Source: JAYRZB01 sp041916675
GTDB taxonomy: Bacteria; Pseudomonadota; Alphaproteobacteria; Rhizobiales; Devosiaceae
Length of the DNA stretch: 64,000 nt
NCBI GenBank assembly: GCA_041916675.1
Contig: JAYRZB010000001.1
Coordinates: forward strand, 186,001 to 250,000
Direction: 5' to 3'
Part shown: positions 7,647 to 17,491 of the stretch, one piece after another
Position numbering within the stretch: position 1 is the first letter of the stretch
Layout of the letters: each line of letters opens with the position of its first letter
Position numbers and translations under genes: made by a program
Notes under the pieces: model-generated
What the model was told of the DNA's origin: nothing
The model's input: the letters and a program-made list of their open reading frames with translations, nothing else
Databases searched by the model: none

Positions 7647-10600
7647 TTATCCGGCAAGTGTTGCAGCGGAGTCGCCAGTTGCCAGCTTCGCCAGCCGGGA
7701 CAGGATTGCCGCCGTGCCTTTGAGGCGGCTCTCCGGTGTCGGCCAGTTGCGAGCAAACACAAGCTTTTGGTCTGGTTTGACGCGGACCTGCTGGGTCGGA
7801 TCAGACAGGAGACGAACCAGCGCAGACGTATCCGGGAACTCGTTGTTGCGGAGCGTGATGACAGCACCTTTGGGGCCAGCATCGACCTTTTCAACATTGG
7901 CCGTGCGGCACAGCGATTTGACGAGAATGATCTTGAGCAGTGCTTCGACTTCTTCGGGCAACGGGCCAAAGCGGTCGATGAGTTCTGCTCCAACAGAATC
8001 GATCTCGCGCGCGTCATTGAGATCACCCAGACGCCGATAGAGCTGCATGCGCAACTGCAGGTCGGGCACATAGTGCTCGGGGATCATCACCGGCATGCCG
8101 AGCGATATCTGCGGGCTCCATTCGTTACTGTCCTCGTAGTCCTCTTCGCCGGTTTTCAGCGATGCTACCGCCTCTTCGAGCATGGCTTGATAGAGCTCGA
8201 ACCCGACTTCGCGGATATGGCCGGATTGTTCCTCGCCCAGCAGGTTCCCTGCCCCACGGATATCAAGATCGTGGCTCGCGAGCTGGAATCCTGCGCCAAG
8301 GCTTTCGAGCGATTGCAGCACACCCAGCCGGCGTTCGGCGGTGTCCGTCAACTTGCGCTGCGGCGTCACCGTGAACAGCGCATAGGCCCGGGTCTTCGAC
8401 CGCCCGATGCGGCCGCGGATCTGGTAGAGCTGGGCAAGGCCAAAATTGTCAGCATGATGCACAATCAGGGTATTTGCATTGGGGATGTCGAGGCCGGACT
8501 CAACGATCGTGGTCGCCACCAGCACATCGAACTTGCCATCATAGAAATTGTTCATGATGTCATCGAGTTCACCCGGCGCCATCTGCCCGTTGGCCACAAC
8601 GAACGATACTTCTGGCACCTGCTCCTTGAGGAATTCGGCAATGTCGGACTGATCCTTGATGCGCGGCACCACATAGAAAGCCTGACCGCCGCGATATTTT
8701 TCGCGCAGCAGGGCTTCCCGCACGCTCAGGGCATCAAACGGCGACACAAAGGTCCGGATGGCGAGGCGATCGATTGGCGGGCTAGCGAGCAGCGAAAGGT
8801 CGCGCACGCCGGTCAGCGCCAGTTGCAGCGTGCGCGGAATGGGCGTCGCTGTCAGTGTCAGCACGTGCACGTTGTCGCGCAGTTGCTTGAGCCGCTCCTT
8901 GTGGCCAACGCCGAAGTGCTGCTCCTCATCGACGATCAGCAGGCCCAGATCCTTGAAGGCGATGGACTTGGACAGGAGCGCGTGCGTGCCCACCACAATA
9001 TCGACCTGCCCGTTGGCCAGTCCTTCCTTGGTCGCTTTCAATTCCGCTGACGTTACCAGCCGGGACGCCTGGTGGACGCGCACCGGGAGACCAGAGAAAC
9101 GTTCGCGGAAGGTCTTGAAGTGCTGGCGGGCCAGAAGGGTCGTCGGCACAACGACCGCGACTTGCTTGCCTGCCATCGCCACTGCAAATGCCGCCCGTAG
9201 CGCCACTTCGGTTTTGCCAAAGCCAACATCGCCACAGACCAGCCTGTCCATTACCCGGCCCGACGTCAGGTCTTCGAACACGGCTTCAATGGCCGTCATC
9301 TGATCTTCGGTTTCCTCATATGGGAACCGGGCCGCGAATTCTTCGTATGCGCCGCTGGGCAAATCGATGGGTTCGGCCTTGGACAAAAGCCGGGCTGCAG
9401 CAATCTTGATCAGCTGTTCCGCCATATCGCGGATGCGCTTCTTGAGCTTGGCCTTCTTGGCCTGCCATGCGCCGCCGCCAAGCCTGTCGAGTTCGACACC
9501 CGTTGCATCCGAGCCATAGCGCGAGAGCAGTTCAATGTTCTCGACCGGCAGGTACAGCTTGGAATTCTGCGCATAGTCGATTTCGACGCAGTCGTGCGGG
9601 GCGCCGCCCGCCTCGATGGCGCGCAGGCCGACAAAGCGCCCGATACCGTGGTCGACATGCACCACAAGATCGCCTGCTGCGAGGCTGGTGGCCTCGGTCA
9701 ATGCATCGCTGGCTTTCTTGCGACGCTGCGGCCGCAACAGACGCTCGCCAAGAATATCCTGTTCGGAGAGAACAACCAGCTTGCTGGTCTCAAATCCGCT
9801 CTCAAGTCCGATCACCACCAGCGCGGTCGTTGCGGCCGAAGTGGTTTCGGCATCACGCCAGTTTTCGGCAAGGCGGGGATTCTTCAGGCCATGGTCGTGC
9901 AGCACCTGCGCCATGCGATCCCGCGAGCCTTCGGACCAGCAGGCGATGACCGTGTGGCGCCCGGCCCGGCCCTCGGCCTTGAGCAGGTCAACCACGGCCT
10001 CGAAAAGGTTTACATCGGGCGATTGCCGCTCGGCAGCGAAATTGTGGGCGAGCCGCCCGCCCATATCCTGAATACGAACCGAGGTGTCGGGTGATGCGAA
10101 CTGGCTGAGTTGCACCACCTCGGCGCCATTGGCGAGCGCAAAAGGCTCAGCTTCCATTTCATAGAGCAGGGCCGGATCAATCGGTTTGTAGGGCGCGCCG
10201 GGCAACGCAGTCTTGGCCTGATGCGCGTCGAGACGGGCTGTGTAATAGTCTTTCACCTGCCCGCGTCGGTCGGCAAAGGCCTCCCGGGCCTGGTCGTCGA
10301 AGACGAATGGTGCGTCGCCGGTATAGTCGGCGAGAGTGCTCATCTCTTCGTAGAAAAACGGCATCCAGTGCTCTACGCCGGCAAAACGCTGCCCGGCGCT
10401 GACGGCTGTATAGAGCGGATCGTCGGCAGTGTTGCCGCCAAATGCCGCTGTGTAGTTTCGGCGGAAGCGGCGAATGCTGTCTTCGCTGAGCAGCACCTCG
10501 CTCATCGGTGTGAGAGCGATGGCCGTCAGCGTGCCGGTGGTGCGCTGGGTGTCCGCATCGAAACTGCGGATGCTCTCAAGCTGGGAACCAAAGAAATCGA

Positions 10601-11150
10601 AGCGCAGCGGTGCATCGCGACCAGCAGGGAAAAGGTCGATCAGGCCGCCCCGGACGGCAAACTCGCCCGACTCCCGAACCGTGGGCACGCGCAGATAGCC
10701 GTTGCTGGCCGCCCAGGCGATCAGCTTGTTGCTGTCCACCACCTGCCCGGGACGGGCCGCAAATGACATGCCGCTGACGACGGCGCGCGGCGCCAGTTTC
10801 TGAATCAGGGCATTGACCGCCGTGACGACGATGGCGCCTTTGACGGCATTTGTTGCCAGCTGCGAAAGTGCGGTCATGCGCGCAGCAATTGTCACAGCAT
10901 TGGGCGAAACCCTGTCATACGGCAGGCAATCCCACGCCGGCACGGTCAGAATCGGGTGACCCGGCATCAACTGCTCAAGGATTTCCGCCATGCGCTGCAA
11001 TCGCCGTCCGTCGCGTGCGACAAACACCGCGCTCACCGGTGACTCAGGCGCCGATTTCAGCCGCTCTTCGACAAGTCGCGCCAATGCGATTGGCTGCATG
11101 CCATCGGGCACATTGGTGAAAACGCGATCGGCCTTGGTCGAGAGGGTCAT
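7647..11150 (-). CDS. mfd: Transcription-repair coupling factor Mfd
   Basis: SF2 translocase that removes stalled RNA polymerase and recruits UvrA to the lesion. The product is 1167 aa, a normal length. In order it has the UvrB-homology region (about 1-340), the RNA-polymerase-interaction domain with VHVDHGIGRFVGL, the Walker A box GDVGFGKT (640-647), the DEEQ box (741-744), the TRG-type helicase C-terminal half and the C-terminal UvrA-binding region. The frame is open 31 codons upstream, but ATG 11150 overlaps the sdhE stop (ATGA), the start I chose. Together with uvrA in this window it serves transcription-coupled repair. Confidence 0.97.
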   Translation of the reverse strand: MTLSTKADRVFTNVPDGMQPIALARLVEERLKSAPESPVSAVFVARDGRRLQRMAEILEQLMPGHPILTVPAWDCLPYDRVSPNAVTIAARMTALSQLATNAVKGAIVVTAVNALIQKLAPRAVVSGMSFAARPGQVVDSNKLIAWAASNGYLRVPTVRESGEFAVRGGLIDLFPAGRDAPLRFDFFGSQLESIRSFDADTQRTTGTLTAIALTPMSEVLLSEDSIRRFRRNYTAAFGGNTADDPLYTAVSAGQRFAGVEHWMPFFYEEMSTLADYTGDAPFVFDDQAREAFADRRGQVKDYYTARLDAHQAKTALPGAPYKPIDPALLYEMEAEPFALANGAEVVQLSQFASPDTSVRIQDMGGRLAHNFAAERQSPDVNLFEAVVDLLKAEGRAGRHTVIACWSEGSRDRMAQVLHDHGLKNPRLAENWRDAETTSAATTALVVIGLESGFETSKLVVLSEQDILGERLLRPQRRKKASDALTEATSLAAGDLVVHVDHGIGRFVGLRAIEAGGAPHDCVEIDYAQNSKLYLPVENIELLSRYGSDATGVELDRLGGGAWQAKKAKLKKRIRDMAEQLIKIAAARLLSKAEPIDLPSGAYEEFAARFPYEETEDQMTAIEAVFEDLTSGRVMDRLVCGDVGFGKTEVALRAAFAVAMAGKQVAVVVPTTLLARQHFKTFRERFSGLPVRVHQASRLVTSAELKATKEGLANGQVDIVVGTHALLSKSIAFKDLGLLIVDEEQHFGVGHKERLKQLRDNVHVLTLTATPIPRTLQLALTGVRDLSLLASPPIDRLAIRTFVSPFDALSVREALLREKYRGGQAFYVVPRIKDQSDIAEFLKEQVPEVSFVVANGQMAPGELDDIMNNFYDGKFDVLVATTIVESGLDIPNANTLIVHHADNFGLAQLYQIRGRIGRSKTRAYALFTVTPQRKLTDTAERRLGVLQSLESLGAGFQLASHDLDIRGAGNLLGEEQSGHIREVGFELYQAMLEEAVASLKTGEEDYEDSNEWSPQISLGMPVMIPEHYVPDLQLRMQLYRRLGDLNDAREIDSVGAELIDRFGPLPEEVEALLKIILVKSLCRTANVEKVDAGPKGAVITLRNNEFPDTSALVRLLSDPTQQVRVKPDQKLVFARNWPTPESRLKGTAAILSRLAKLATGDSAATLAG

Positions 11151-11440
11151 TTCCGTCCGGCAGTGGTTTGGCAATAGGCGATTAACACCGCCAGCATTTC
11201 GGTGTCCGTGCCCTGCGGGGGGGCTTCCTGGCCCATCACCCATTTGAGCAGGTCGGTATCTTCCTGGTCCATCAGCTTTTCCAGTCGGTCGAGGTCATGG
11301 GCGCTGAGACTGTCGATATGCGCATCGGCATAAGGCCCGAGCACCAGATCCATCTCCTTGGTGCCCCTATGCCAGGCGCGGTAGCGCAGTCGTTTGCGGC
11401 GCACTGCGATCTCTTCACCGGCGGGAACTGGGAGGGCCAT
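11147..11440 (-). CDS. sdhE: SdhE-type succinate dehydrogenase assembly factor
   Basis: Small cytoplasmic protein of 97 aa in the SdhE/SDHAF2 (YgfY) family, which promotes covalent FAD attachment to the succinate dehydrogenase flavoprotein. The hallmark RGxxE box appears as HRGTKEMDLVLGPYAD near residues 24-39, followed by the helical segment LEKLMDQEDTDLLKWVMG. It is translationally coupled to mfd downstream by ATGA. The recG promoter region starts on its other side, so the short intergenic stretch 11441-11574 must drive both directions. Confidence 0.9.
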   Translation of the reverse strand: MALPVPAGEEIAVRRKRLRYRAWHRGTKEMDLVLGPYADAHIDSLSAHDLDRLEKLMDQEDTDLLKWVMGQEAPPQGTDTEMLAVLIAYCQTTAGRK

Positions 11441-11574
11441 TGGTTACAATCCTGCAATTTGCGCGCTTGTTTACGCGGAAAAACCGCACTTGTCAGTAAC
11501 CGATACAAACAAAGAACACGCTGGTTTCGGTGGACCGGAAAATGGGCTAATGCTCAGGTTGAAAGGACCTACCC

Positions 11575-13683
11575 GTGTCACGACCGCCCCTGCTTGATCC
11601 GCTGTTCCGGTCGCTGCACTCGATCAAGGGTGTGGGGCCGCAATTGAGCGCCCTCCTCACCCGGTTCTTCGGTGCGCCTGAAGGTCAGGAGGCGATTGCG
11701 CTCGATATTCTGATGCACATGCCGTCGGGTATTGTCGACCGGCGCCGAATGGATGGCGTCGCCAACACCTATGTGGGGCATATTTCTACCCTCAAGTTGC
11801 ATATTGACCGCCACCAGCCGCCCCCGCGCGGACGGGCATCTGTGCCGCACCGGGTGTTCGCCCACGATGACACCGGCGATATCCAGTTGGTCTTCTTCCG
11901 CGCCCAGGGCGGATGGGTCGAAAAGGCACTGCCGGTGGGTGAGGAACGCTATGTTTCCGGCACCATTGGCTTTTTCAATGGCGAAAAGCAGATCACGCAC
12001 CCAGACTACGTGGTTGAACCTGAAATATTCAACACCCTGCCCCTGGTTGAGCCGGTCTATCCGCTCACCCATGGCTTAAGCTCCAAGGCGTTGGCCAAGC
12101 TGACCCGGCAAGTGGTGGAGGCCGTTCCGCATCTGCCCGAATGGATCAACCCGGAGCGGTTGTCGCAGTTCAAATGGCCGGGTTTTCCGCAAGCCATGCG
12201 CAGCGTTCACCTTCCGCAGCAACCCGCCGAGGCAGAGCTATGGGGCCCGGCCCGCATGCGGCTTGCCTATGACGAATACCTTGCCGGACAATTGGCGCTG
12301 CTGATCGTGCGCAGCCAACTGGTGGCGCCGCGCGGTCGCGAGCGGTATTTCAATGGGTTGATCACGGCGCGGGTCGAGGCCGCCCTACCCTTCGCCCTCA
12401 CTGCCGGGCAGCATCAGGCGATTGCCGACATTCGTGCCGATATGGCATTGCCCAACCGCATGTCGCGGCTACTGCAGGGCGATGTGGGCTCGGGAAAAAC
12501 CGTGGTTGCGTTGATGGCCATGGCCGCGATTGCCGAAAGCGGGGCGCAATCCTCGCTGATGGCACCAACCGAACTGCTGGCCAGCCAGCACTACAAGACG
12601 CTGAAACCTCTGTGCGATGCCGCCGGACTTGGCATTGCACTGCTCACCGGCAAGCAATCCGCTGCCGAGCGGCGCGGCATCCTTGCTGGAATTGCCAGTG
12701 GCGAAACTACCATTGTCGTCGGCACCCATGCCCTGTTCCAGTCGGGCGTCGCCTTTCACAACCTAGGGCTGACGGTTGTCGACGAGCAGCACCGCTTTGG
12801 CGTTCACCAGCGGCTTGCCCTTTCCGAAAAGGGTCAACACACCGATCTGCTGGTGATGACGGCCACGCCGATCCCACGCACACTCGTTCTCACACATTTC
12901 GGCGATATGGCCGTCAGTGTGCTCAAGGAGAAGCCTGCCGGGCGCAAACCGATCGATACTGCAGTCCTGCCGATCAGGGACTACGACCGCGTCGTCAGCC
13001 GCTTGCAGGCGCGCATCGCCGAAGGTGCTCAAGCCTTCTGGGTCTGCCCGCTGGTGGAGGAAAGCGAGGTCCTCGATGTCGTCTCGGCCGAGGACCGCTT
13101 TGCAGCGCTGCGGGAGGTGTTTGGCGATCAGGTGGCGCTGATCCATGGCCGGATGAGCGCTGCCGCCAAGCAGGAGGTCATGGCGCGGTTCGTCGCCAAC
13201 GAAACCAAGATTCTGGTGGCCACCACGGTGATCGAAGTTGGCGTCGATGTCCCCAATGCCTCGATCATGATTATCGAGCATGCCGAGCGCTTCGGGCTGG
13301 CGCAACTGCACCAGTTGCGCGGGCGGGTGGGTCGCGGTTCGGCGCGCTCGGCGTGTCTTCTTCTATTCAAGGAACCCGCCAGCGAAACGGCGAAGGCTCG
13401 CCTTGAGGTCATCCGCACGAGCGAGGACGGGTTTCTGATTGCCGAGCGTGACCTTGAACTGCGTGGCCAGGGTGATGTTCTGGGCACCCGCCAATCGGGC
13501 ATGCCGGGCTATCGGCTGGCCGTGCCGGATGTGCACCGACACCTGCTTGAATGGGCGCACGACGATGCCGTTGCAGTGATGAGCTCCAATCCGGGCCTGA
13601 CCGGGACCGAAGGCGAAGCGCTGCGCACCCTGCTCTATCTTTTCCGTAAGGATCTGGCGATTCCGCTCATCCGCGCCGGTTGA
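11575..13683 (+). CDS. recG: ATP-dependent DNA helicase RecG
   Basis: Branch-migrating helicase that remodels stalled forks and recombination intermediates. The product is 702 aa. The N-terminal wedge/OB region includes SIKGVGPQLSALL (15-27) and a QLVFFRAQ strand. Walker A GDVGSGKT is at 302-309, the DEQH box at 403-406 and TATPIPRT just after, and the RecG-type C-terminal helicase motif includes HGRMSAAAKQEVM and QLHQLRGRVGRG. Translation starts at GTG with an AAAGGA box about 8 nt upstream. It converges directly on the DUF2237 gene with no space between the stops. Confidence 0.97.
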   Translation: MSRPPLLDPLFRSLHSIKGVGPQLSALLTRFFGAPEGQEAIALDILMHMPSGIVDRRRMDGVANTYVGHISTLKLHIDRHQPPPRGRASVPHRVFAHDDTGDIQLVFFRAQGGWVEKALPVGEERYVSGTIGFFNGEKQITHPDYVVEPEIFNTLPLVEPVYPLTHGLSSKALAKLTRQVVEAVPHLPEWINPERLSQFKWPGFPQAMRSVHLPQQPAEAELWGPARMRLAYDEYLAGQLALLIVRSQLVAPRGRERYFNGLITARVEAALPFALTAGQHQAIADIRADMALPNRMSRLLQGDVGSGKTVVALMAMAAIAESGAQSSLMAPTELLASQHYKTLKPLCDAAGLGIALLTGKQSAAERRGILAGIASGETTIVVGTHALFQSGVAFHNLGLTVVDEQHRFGVHQRLALSEKGQHTDLLVMTATPIPRTLVLTHFGDMAVSVLKEKPAGRKPIDTAVLPIRDYDRVVSRLQARIAEGAQAFWVCPLVEESEVLDVVSAEDRFAALREVFGDQVALIHGRMSAAAKQEVMARFVANETKILVATTVIEVGVDVPNASIMIIEHAERFGLAQLHQLRGRVGRGSARSACLLLFKEPASETAKARLEVIRTSEDGFLIAERDLELRGQGDVLGTRQSGMPGYRLAVPDVHRHLLEWAHDDAVAVMSSNPGLTGTEGEALRTLLYLFRKDLAIPLIRAG

Positions 13684-14070
13684 TCAGGTCAGGTCGAAAG
13701 CGAGTTTCTTGAGTTCGGCGAGCGGAACCTTGCTGAGAACAATCTCATGGGTCGCGAGCAGGGCAATACGCGGCGCCTTGCCCGCCTCGAACGCCTGCAC
13801 AAACCTGTCCGCGTGGACGCACCAGCGATCCCCGGGCTTAAGGCCCTGAAAACCGAATTCGGGTCTGGGTGTCGACAGGTCGTTGCCCACCGACTTCGAG
13901 TACCGCAGGAACTCCGCACTCATCTCGCAACAAACGAGATGCCGCGCCGTGCCTTCTTCTCCTGCCCAGCAATGGGCGTTGCGGAAGAAGCCGGTCAACG
14001 GATCGTACGAGCACGGCGCAATGGGCTCACCGAAGACATTGCGCTCACCGTCTTCGGACAAATCGGTCAC
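13684..14070 (-). CDS. DUF2237 family protein
   Basis: Conserved protein of 128 aa of unknown function. Family landmarks are NVFGEPIAPCSYDPLTGFFR (11-30), CCEMSAEFLRYSKSVGNDLS (about 47-66) and FGFQGLKPGDRWCVHADRF. These Cys-, Asp- and Trp-containing blocks are the reason for the call. The family is small and soluble and is often encoded next to unrelated housekeeping genes. Here a GTG start overlaps the glmS stop (GTGA), so it is the third gene of a glmU-glmS-DUF2237 unit. I cannot infer a role in amino-sugar synthesis from coupling alone. Confidence 0.85.
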   Translation of the reverse strand: MTDLSEDGERNVFGEPIAPCSYDPLTGFFRNAHCWAGEEGTARHLVCCEMSAEFLRYSKSVGNDLSTPRPEFGFQGLKPGDRWCVHADRFVQAFEAGKAPRIALLATHEIVLSKVPLAELKKLAFDLT

Positions 14071-15893
14071 TCTACGGTTACCGATTTTGCCAGGTTGCGC
14101 GGCTGGTCCACGTCGGTACCCATGAAAACCGCCGTGTGATAGGCGAGCAATTGCACGGGAATGGTCGCCACGATCGGCGCCACGAAACTGTGTACCTTGG
14201 GCACTAGAATGACGTCCCGCACGCCTGTTCCGGCGTGCGATTTGCCCTCTCCATCAGTGACGAGAATGATCTGGCCGCCGCGCGCTGCCACTTCCTGCAT
14301 GTTCGAAATGGTCTTTTCCATCAGTTCGTCCGATGGGGCGACCACGATCACTGGCATCGCCTCGTCAACCAGCGCAATCGGACCGTGCTTCAGCTCTCCG
14401 GCTGCATAGCCCTCGGCGTGAATATAAGAGATTTCCTTGAGCTTGAGCGCGCCTTCCATGGCAATGGGGAACATGGGGCCCCGTCCGAGGTAAAGCACAT
14501 CCTTGGCCTTGGAGAGACGCTTGGCAATCTCGGATATCTGGCTCTCGGTGTTCAGCGCCTCCGATACCGCAGCCGGTAGATGGACAAGCGCATGCACCAG
14601 ATCGCGCTCTAATTCACGGCTTATGGTACCGCGCGCTACACCTGCAGCGATGGCAAGGCTGGCCAGGGATGTCAGCTGCGCCGTCAGCGCTTTGGTTGAG
14701 GCAACGCCGATTTCGGGGCCGCACAGCGTCGGAAATGCGACGTGAGATTCACGGGCGATAGTGGATTCGGGTGAGTTCACAAGGCTGGCAATGTGCTGCC
14801 CTTGCGATGCGCAATAGCGCAGAGCGGCAAGAGTGTCGGCTGTCTCTCCTGACTGAGAAATGAACAGCGACAGGCCACCCTTCTCCAGCGGCGGCTCGCG
14901 GTAGCGGAACTCGGAGGCAACATCGACATCCACCGGCAGCCGCGCATACCGTTCGAACCAGTATTTCGCTACCGAGGCCGCAAGAAACGCCGTTCCGCAG
15001 GCCGAAATCGTCAGTCGGCTCAGGGATTTGAAATCGAACGGCAGTACCTCACGAATGGCAACTTTCTCGGCGCCCATATCCACATAATGGCTCAGGGTAT
15101 GCGAGATGGTTTCGGGCTGCTCGTAGATTTCCTTGGCCATGAAATGGCGATGGTTGCCCTTGTCCACCATAAGCGCCGAGGCGTTGGAAACCAGTGTTTC
15201 ACGCTGCACGACACCGTCGGTCGCATCGCGGATGGTTACGCCTTTGCTGGTCATCACCGCCCAGTCGCCATCTTCGAGATAGCTCAGTCGCGAGGTGAAA
15301 GGTGCCAGGGCCATGGCATCCGACCCCAGATACATTTCCCTGGCGCCGTAACCGATGGCCAGCGGTGCGCCACGCCGTGCCGCAATGAGCAGTTGTTCCT
15401 CGCCCTTGAACAGAAACGCCAGCGCAAAGGCGCCGCGCAATTTCTTCAGAGTTGCCGCGACGGCGAATTCCGGATCGGAGCCTTTGTCGAGTTCGCGCGT
15501 CACCCAAAGCGCCACCGATTCCGTATCGGTATCGGTCTTCGGCGAATAGCCGTCTTTGGCGAGGTCAGAGAGCAGCTCGCGGAAATTCTCGATAATGCCG
15601 TTGTGCACAACCGCAACTCGATCAGTGGCGTGCGGATGGGCATTGCGCTCGGTTGGCGCGCCATGGGTGGCCCAGCGGGTGTGGCCTATGCCGATGCGGC
15701 CGCCCAGCGGCTCGCTCGTCAGCTTGGCAGCCAGATTTCCGAGCTTGCCCTCTGCACGGCGGCGACTGATGGCACCGCCTTCCAGTGTCGCAACGCCCGC
15801 GCTGTCATAGCCCCGATATTCGAGCCGACGCAGCGCATCCACCAGCCGGCCAGCAACCGGTTCCGTCCCAATAATGCCAACGATGCCGCACAT
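14067..15893 (-). CDS. glmS: Glutamine-fructose-6-phosphate aminotransferase (isomerizing)
   Basis: Makes glucosamine-6-phosphate from fructose-6-phosphate and glutamine, the first step towards UDP-GlcNAc for peptidoglycan and lipid A. The product is 608 aa. It starts MCGIVGIIG, where Cys2 is the catalytic nucleophile after Met removal, then RLEYRGYDSAGVA and the class II glutaminase domain to about residue 240. Two SIS sugar-isomerase domains follow, with SACGTAFLAA and SQSGETADTLAALR, and the protein ends AKSVTVE, the canonical GlmS C-terminus. An AGGAG box lies 6 nt before the ATG. It follows glmU by 12 nt. No glmS ribozyme-like leader is possible in so short a gap. Confidence 0.97.
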   Translation of the reverse strand: MCGIVGIIGTEPVAGRLVDALRRLEYRGYDSAGVATLEGGAISRRRAEGKLGNLAAKLTSEPLGGRIGIGHTRWATHGAPTERNAHPHATDRVAVVHNGIIENFRELLSDLAKDGYSPKTDTDTESVALWVTRELDKGSDPEFAVAATLKKLRGAFALAFLFKGEEQLLIAARRGAPLAIGYGAREMYLGSDAMALAPFTSRLSYLEDGDWAVMTSKGVTIRDATDGVVQRETLVSNASALMVDKGNHRHFMAKEIYEQPETISHTLSHYVDMGAEKVAIREVLPFDFKSLSRLTISACGTAFLAASVAKYWFERYARLPVDVDVASEFRYREPPLEKGGLSLFISQSGETADTLAALRYCASQGQHIASLVNSPESTIARESHVAFPTLCGPEIGVASTKALTAQLTSLASLAIAAGVARGTISRELERDLVHALVHLPAAVSEALNTESQISEIAKRLSKAKDVLYLGRGPMFPIAMEGALKLKEISYIHAEGYAAGELKHGPIALVDEAMPVIVVAPSDELMEKTISNMQEVAARGGQIILVTDGEGKSHAGTGVRDVILVPKVHSFVAPIVATIPVQLLAYHTAVFMGTDVDQPRNLAKSVTVE

Positions 15894-15905
15894 ATCCGGC
15901 TCCTG

Positions 15906-17261
15906 TTATTTTGAAATCTTTGAATTTTTGATGGCTTTTGCGCGTTCGCGCAGCGTTTCTGCATAGCCTGGCTTGACCACCTGCTGTGCCCGCCCCAACG
16001 CCAGGGCGTCGGGCTCAACATCGCGCGTAATAACGCTGCCCGAGCCGATATAGGCGTCATTGCCGATGGTCACCGGCGCGACGAGAGATGAGTTCGAGCC
16101 GACAAACACCCGGTCCCCGATCACCGTCTGTGCCTTGTTGATGCCGTCGTAGTTGCAGGTCACCGTACCCGCCCCGATATTGGCATCGGCCCCGATGGTG
16201 GCATCCCCGATATAGGTCAGGTGGCTCACCTTCGCCCCTGGGCCGATATCCGCTTTCTTGACTTCAACGAAGTTGCCAACTTTGGCATTTTCACCCAGGT
16301 TCGCGCCCGGCCGCAGCCGCGCGAATGGGCCGACGGATACGCCCTTGCCGATATGGGCACCTTCGATATGGCTGAAAGCGTGGATGACCGCACCATCGTC
16401 AATGGTGACGCCGGGGCCAAAATAGACACTGGGCTCAATCACTACATCGCGGCCGATCCGCGTGTCCCACGAGAAGTAGACCGTGCGCGGGTCATGCAAA
16501 GTCACCCCCTGCGCCATGAAGTCCTCCCGACGCAGGTCCTGGAATGTGGCTTCGGCCTTAGCGAGCTTGACCCGGTCATCGACACCGATCACTTCGTCAG
16601 CGTCAGCAACCACATATTCGATGCGCCGCCCGTCGGCATGAGCAAGTTCCACCGCATCGGTCAGATAATACTCGCCCTTGGCGTTCTGGTTGCCGATCCT
16701 GTCGATCACGGCGCGCAGGGTTTCGGCCCTGAAGCCCATGATGCCCGAATTGCACAGGCCGATCAGCCGCTCCGTTTCGGTCGCGTCTTTGTGCTCGCGG
16801 ATCGCCAGCAGACGGCCCTCGTCGGTCAAAAGGCGGCCATAGCCTGTTGGGTTGGTTGGCTCGAAACCCACCACCACGATATCAGCCCCGGCATCGAGAC
16901 GGGCCGTGATCTCGCCCATCGTTGCAGCGCTCACCAGCGGGTTATCGGCATAGAGCACGACGACATTACCGGCGGCGCTTGCGTAGGCGGCGCTCGCCTG
17001 ACGGACAGCGTGTCCAGTCCCCAGCCGCTCGGTCTGCCGCGCAATCACCGCACCCGGTACCGCGGCACTCACCAGCGATTCGATTTTTTCATGGTTCGGG
17101 CCGACAACCACGGCGATCGATCCAGCCCCTGCCGTTTGCGCGGTGCGTACGACATGCCCGACCATGGCCAGTCCGCCCACTTCGTGCAGCACCTTGGGCT
17201 TGGCCGAACGCATACGCGTACCCTCGCCCGCAGCCAGGATGATTGACAGCAAATCCGACAT
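15906..17261 (-). CDS. glmU: Bifunctional GlmU: GlcNAc-1-P uridyltransferase / GlcN-1-P acetyltransferase
   Basis: Catalyses the last two steps to UDP-GlcNAc in the cytoplasm. The product is 451 aa, the normal length. The N-terminal pyrophosphorylase carries LAAGEGTRM (9-17) and YADNPL near residue 103. From about residue 255 the protein becomes a left-handed beta-helix of hexapeptide repeats (for example VGPFARLRPGANLGENAKVG), ending with KAQTVIGDRVFVGSNSSLVA and the acetyltransferase C-terminus. It is the first gene of the glmU-glmS-DUF2237 unit. Confidence 0.97.
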   Translation of the reverse strand: MSDLLSIILAAGEGTRMRSAKPKVLHEVGGLAMVGHVVRTAQTAGAGSIAVVVGPNHEKIESLVSAAVPGAVIARQTERLGTGHAVRQASAAYASAAGNVVVLYADNPLVSAATMGEITARLDAGADIVVVGFEPTNPTGYGRLLTDEGRLLAIREHKDATETERLIGLCNSGIMGFRAETLRAVIDRIGNQNAKGEYYLTDAVELAHADGRRIEYVVADADEVIGVDDRVKLAKAEATFQDLRREDFMAQGVTLHDPRTVYFSWDTRIGRDVVIEPSVYFGPGVTIDDGAVIHAFSHIEGAHIGKGVSVGPFARLRPGANLGENAKVGNFVEVKKADIGPGAKVSHLTYIGDATIGADANIGAGTVTCNYDGINKAQTVIGDRVFVGSNSSLVAPVTIGNDAYIGSGSVITRDVEPDALALGRAQQVVKPGYAETLRERAKAIKNSKISK

Positions 17262-17491
17262 GCCCGCTTCCCCACCGCCGACCTGCGCCAGAATCGCGCC
17301 GGGTCAAATGCCCATAGTTCTTACAGAAACTTCCACGCGCCGCTCAAGTTCTGGGCGCGCCCACCTGCCTTGCACTGCAAATGGCTACAATTTTATGGCA
17401 GGAACGCGTTGGCAAACCGATAACGCGGCAAAGCAATGTTAAAGTCTTGATGTGGCCGCTTGATTCGATGCGGCGAGGCGGGGCGAACAAC